From positions 1 to 15,200 of the forward strand of contig CAJUNA010000039.1 of the NCBI GenBank assembly GCA_910587645.1: a stretch of 15,200 bases of DNA, in the 5' to 3' direction. Under the pieces are notes generated by a model. The model made no database searches. It was not told the DNA's origin and saw only the letters and a list, made by a program, of their open reading frames with translations. How positions within the stretch are numbered: position 1 is the first letter of the stretch; the number at the start of each line of letters is the position of its first letter. A program made the position numbers and the translations under genes. Shown piece by piece: positions 12,128 to 15,200 of this stretch. The stretch comes from an uncultured Oscillospiraceae bacterium (lineage in GTDB: Bacteria > Bacillota > Clostridia > Oscillospirales > Oscillospiraceae).

Positions 12128-15100
12128 TCAGGTATTGGCGCTAGTGGTGTCGGTCAGGGTAATGTCAAAGGTGATGGTCAGGGTCTCGTTTTCCCAAACC
12201 TCAGTCCAATTCTCACACACCGTCTCATCGTAACCCACAACAGGACGGGCGGCAAAGTACTTGCCATCCGCCGCGGTAAGGGTCACAGTAACGGTGATGA
12301 CATCTCCTTTCGCCAGCGTACCATCGCCAACTGCGGCCATGAACGCATCGAAGCCAGGAACCCGGATCACGCCGTCATCGCCCTCGAACTCATACACAGC
12401 CCCAAGGGTAACATCAGCCTTAGCGGTTTCAAAGTCAACTTCTGCGAACTTGCCGGAAGCAGCATTCTCATTCAAATCCGTGCCAACCTCCAGCGCCAGC
12501 CCCTCGACATCCGCCGTGCCGGCTACGCTGTAAGTATACGCATAGCCGTCTTCCAGCGTGGTCTCAAAGGTCATCTTGCCCTCCGCGTTCTCAACGCCTT
12601 CCAGCTTGGTAACAACGGCCTTGCTGTTGGCGTCAGTAGCGGTCTGGACAATGATGTCGCCTTCCGTCCAGGAATCACCGCTCTGAGTGAACGTCACAAC
12701 CGCGCCAGCGGCAACATAGGTAGCATCGCTAATCGTAACGCCCTCAGTGATATCACCATAGGTGTAGGCCGCAGAGGTTCCAGTTGCACCGCTGGCAGTC
12801 ACCTGAACAGCGGGAACGATGCTCACATCGCCATTGGCGTTTTCAGCAAAGGAAGCGTCAGCCTTGAGCGTCAGGGTAGCAGCACCAGCAGCAGTCGCGA
12901 CCGTAATGAGATTAGCATCCGCAATGTTGGCGGCATTCGCAGTTACAGGCACATAGTTCCCATCAGCCAGGCCCTTGCCGGTAACGTCCAGAGTCTTATT
13001 CGTGCCCTTGGCTACCACGCCCAGCTCCTTAGCGCCGTACTTAATCATGAAGCCCTGAAGGTAGCTGATCTGCACGTTAGTCCACTCAGCCTCAACAGGA
13101 AGGTTGAAGTCGGGAGTTTTGCCATGGTCGCCGCCTGCAACGAACTGACGCTCAAAGGTGTTGAGCACCTTCTCAGCCGCCTGGCCAGCATCCTGGGTCA
13201 GCTTCAACTGGTAATAAGAACCATTGTCAGCAGTAGCATTAATTGCAGCGATTTCCAGGACAGCACCCTTGCGGGCGTAGGCGGCGGCACTAACAGTACT
13301 CACAGTCACATCTTCGCAGCCAGTATAAGTAATCTTGAAGCCATTCACAGTGCTCCGGGTGGCAGCCTCGACCGTCACAGGGATCACGCTGACCAGCTTC
13401 ACATCGCCAGCAAGAGCGGTGACAGTAACGTTAGCACCATCATTCGCAACCACAGCGTTGCTGTAGAGATTAGCAGCCGCAGCAGCGCCAGCCTTGGTAT
13501 CCTCAACATACGCGCCCTTGGCCAGGCAGTTCAAAGTCGTGGCGCCCAGGTTCGCAACGCCGACTTCCTTGCCGTCTACGGACACCTTAACAAAACGCTG
13601 GAGGTTAACGATATAGATTTCACCATCGCAGAGGATGGTAGCCTCGCCTACGCCGGTACCGGCAGCAGTCGCAGTGGTGATCTTCGCGGAAGCGAAGGTC
13701 ATGTCAGGGTTCTCGGCGGTCAGAAGGGCCACCAGATGATCCGCGTCAATGTCCGTCAGGCCCCAGGCGGGATCCAGCCACCAGTCCAGGGTGATGGTAC
13801 CGTCTTCCTTGTCGATCTCAGAGTTCTTGCCGGCGATAGCATCGGCAAGCTTCTTCTCGAAGGTCTCCATGGCGGCCTGGATGGCATCCTCGCTGAACGC
13901 CGCGTTCAGCGCGTTGAGGACTTCTGCAAGCGCGGCATCGATCTTGGCAATCTGCGCGCCGTTCAGGTCGGGGTTGTTCTTCTTGGCCTCGGCGGCCATC
14001 TTCTCGGCTTCAGCCTTAGCGGCGTTCACCTGGTCGTTGAGGGTCAGGGTGGACTTGGTGGCCACAGTAATCACGATGGCCTCGGTAGTCTCGGGAACGG
14101 TGTACTTCACGGAACCGTCCGCCTCGAGCTCCAGACCGGCGGCCGCCCCGCTGCCAACGGCAGCGGTAGCGGTCTCGATAGCGAAGTTCTCAGCGGGGGT
14201 GATGGTGATAACGTCTCCGGTCTCATAAACATCCTTCACGGGGTCAACGGTGATGTTCTCGCCGTTCACGGTGACAGTGATGCCCTCGGGGGTCTCGTCC
14301 TTGCTAACGCCGGGCTTAACCCAAGTCTGGCCCTCGGCCATTTTGTAGGTTACCCACCACAGATTATGGGTCTCGGCGTACTTCTCAGCGGCGCCCAGCA
14401 CATAGCCAGCGTTCGCGGGCTGCACATCGCCGTCAGGATCGTACTTGGTGGGGCCAACAACGTCCGTGTACAGGGTACCTTCGCCCTCCAGGGTCAGGGA
14501 CTCGATCGCTTTGGGAGCCAGGATCCAGGTGGTGTAGGTCTCCACAGGGGCGGGCTTGTCGATGGCCAGGGTCTGGATACCCTCGTCCAGGCTGAGGACG
14601 ATAATGCCGTCATCATCGGGAGGGGGGATCACGGGGTCATCAGGCTCGCCTTCACCGCTCAGGGTGGTCACGCCATAGTAGCAGTACACAATCATGTCGG
14701 TATCGCCGGCAGTGATCGTGGCGGGGGTGGTGTACTGATCCATGGTATACACGTCCGCCTCGGTGGTATCCTCGGCATCAGGATCTTCCTTGGACAGGAG
14801 GATCAGATAGGTCTGAAGGTTGGACATCTCGTCCTTGACGGTGTCCGCAGTGGGGATGCCGGTCACGGTAACGGTCTCGCCGGGCATCACTTCCTGAGCC
14901 GTGGGCAGGGTCAGGTCAACATTGTTGAACTTCTTCTCGCTGCCGGTGGCATACTGGAAGGTAACGGTAATAGGATTCTTGGGTTCCTCGCCGGTGAGGA
15001 TCTCATCAATAGCGGCCTTGTAATCAGCAATAGCCTTGTCGATCTCTTCCTGGGTGGTGGCGGCATCGACAGCGGCCTTGGCGGCAGCCTTAGCATCGGC

Positions 15101-15199
15101 AGCGGCCTTAGCGTCGTCGCCGGTCAGGGCGGCAACTTCATCCGCTCTGTACGCGTCGATCTCAGCCTTGGCGCCGTCCTTGTCCAGGACAGGGGGCTC
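12128..15199 (-). CDS. Large modular surface protein B, C-terminal part (5' end outside window)
   Basis: The frame is open from 15199 to TGA at 12128, giving 1023 residues; its start lies beyond the window. After one extra Glu codon, the first 67 residues are identical to those of protein A. They then diverge sharply into Thr/Asp-rich beta-type modules with a Pro/Asp linker (DDPVIPPPDDDG, near 14620). A helical FIVAR/DUF1542-like region follows at about 14050-13830, then a long run of Ala/Val/Thr/Gly-rich beta modules. Shared landmarks with A include GTITLDWWLD (A: GTIDLKYYLE), LCDGEIYIVNLQRFVKVSVDG, and VPAV-VT-SG-TG followed by GAVVTF. No LPXTG or C-terminal anchor is visible. Secretion and a surface or adhesive role are inferred from composition and repeats. 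The paralogue pairing suggests alternative C-terminal modules on a common N-terminal scaffold. Confidence 0.85.
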   Translation of the reverse strand, partial: EPPVLDKDGAKAEIDAYRADEVAALTGDDAKAAADAKAAAKAAVDAATTQEEIDKAIADYKAAIDEILTGEEPKNPITVTFQYATGSEKKFNNVDLTLPTAQEVMPGETVTVTGIPTADTVKDEMSNLQTYLILLSKEDPDAEDTTEADVYTMDQYTTPATITAGDTDMIVYCYYGVTTLSGEGEPDDPVIPPPDDDGIIVLSLDEGIQTLAIDKPAPVETYTTWILAPKAIESLTLEGEGTLYTDVVGPTKYDPDGDVQPANAGYVLGAAEKYAETHNLWWVTYKMAEGQTWVKPGVSKDETPEGITVTVNGENITVDPVKDVYETGDVITITPAENFAIETATAAVGSGAAAGLELEADGSVKYTVPETTEAIVITVATKSTLTLNDQVNAAKAEAEKMAAEAKKNNPDLNGAQIAKIDAALAEVLNALNAAFSEDAIQAAMETFEKKLADAIAGKNSEIDKEDGTITLDWWLDPAWGLTDIDADHLVALLTAENPDMTFASAKITTATAAGTGVGEATILCDGEIYIVNLQRFVKVSVDGKEVGVANLGATTLNCLAKGAYVEDTKAGAAAAANLYSNAVVANDGANVTVTALAGDVKLVSVIPVTVEAATRSTVNGFKITYTGCEDVTVSTVSAAAYARKGAVLEIAAINATADNGSYYQLKLTQDAGQAAEKVLNTFERQFVAGGDHGKTPDFNLPVEAEWTNVQISYLQGFMIKYGAKELGVVAKGTNKTLDVTGKGLADGNYVPVTANAANIADANLITVATAAGAATLTLKADASFAENANGDVSIVPAVQVTASGATGTSAAYTYGDITEGVTISDATYVAAGAVVTFTQSGDSWTEGDIIVQTATDANSKAVVTKLEGVENAEGKMTFETTLEDGYAYTYSVAGTADVEGLALEVGTDLNENAASGKFAEVDFETAKADVTLGAVYEFEGDDGVIRVPGFDAFMAAVGDGTLAKGDVITVTVTLTAADGKYFAARPVVGYDETVCENWTEVWENETLTITFDITLTDTTSANT
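14997..15197 (-). repeat. Right copy of 201-bp inverted repeat
   Basis: This is the reverse complement of bases 1-201 with 199 of 201 bases identical, and the two changes are silent. It lies in the same reading frame of the paralogous gene, so a crossover anywhere in it keeps both proteins in frame. The copy probably continues past the right edge. Confidence 0.97.
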
Positions 15200-15200
15200 C

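Noticed and set aside
1..15200. CRISPR array, tRNA or rRNA genes
   Set aside because: I scanned for regular short direct repeats, tRNA cloverleaf landmarks and conserved rRNA segments and saw none.

Overview
The window reads as a GC-rich, strictly anaerobic, endospore-forming Firmicute, most likely a gut Oscillospiraceae/Ruminococcaceae-type Clostridium relative. This is inferred from strong AGGAGG ribosome sites, Firmicute-style sigma-A promoters and U-tailed terminators, a spore-type LysM-GH18 hydrolase, a small rubredoxin, the selenium-dependent hydroxylase maturation genes yqeB/yqeC, and a MarR-controlled heterodimeric ABC exporter. No rRNA, tRNA or CRISPR array is visible.

Layout. Bases 2-2857 (+) hold the C-terminal 951 residues of a large modular surface protein (A). 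Bases 12128-15199 (-) hold the C-terminal 1023 residues of a paralogue (B). The genes point toward each other, and both run off the window inside the same 201-bp sequence. That sequence is therefore an inverted repeat (1-201 and 14997-15197, two synonymous differences) that ends abruptly inside both reading frames. Between the paralogues, from left to right: the spore-cortex-type hydrolase; a marR-ABC-ABC operon with a clear promoter and a palindromic operator; rubredoxin; a complete tyrosine recombinase on the minus strand with no other mobile-element genes; the yqeC-yqeB operon on the minus strand; and a dense intergenic region (11735-12127).

The most interesting locus is that intergenic region. 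A near-consensus promoter (11778-11806, +) drives a short RNA with a 5' hairpin, a Shine-Dalgarno sequence folded into a GAAA-capped stem, a 27-codon ORF for a cationic peptide that looks like a beta-hairpin, and a terminator that overlaps the stop codon. Opposing it is an exact TTGACA-17-TATAAT promoter (12035-12063, -) that would make an antisense RNA across the whole short transcript. This has the layout of a type I toxin-antitoxin or other antisense-controlled peptide module, but the peptide does not look like the usual hydrophobic membrane toxin.

The second interesting feature is the long inverted repeat. Recombination between its copies would flip about 15 kb and exchange the C-terminal modules of proteins A and B in frame. 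The recombinase lies inside the flipped segment, but nothing in the sequence ties it to the repeats. The flanking regions, including both N-termini and promoters, are outside the window.
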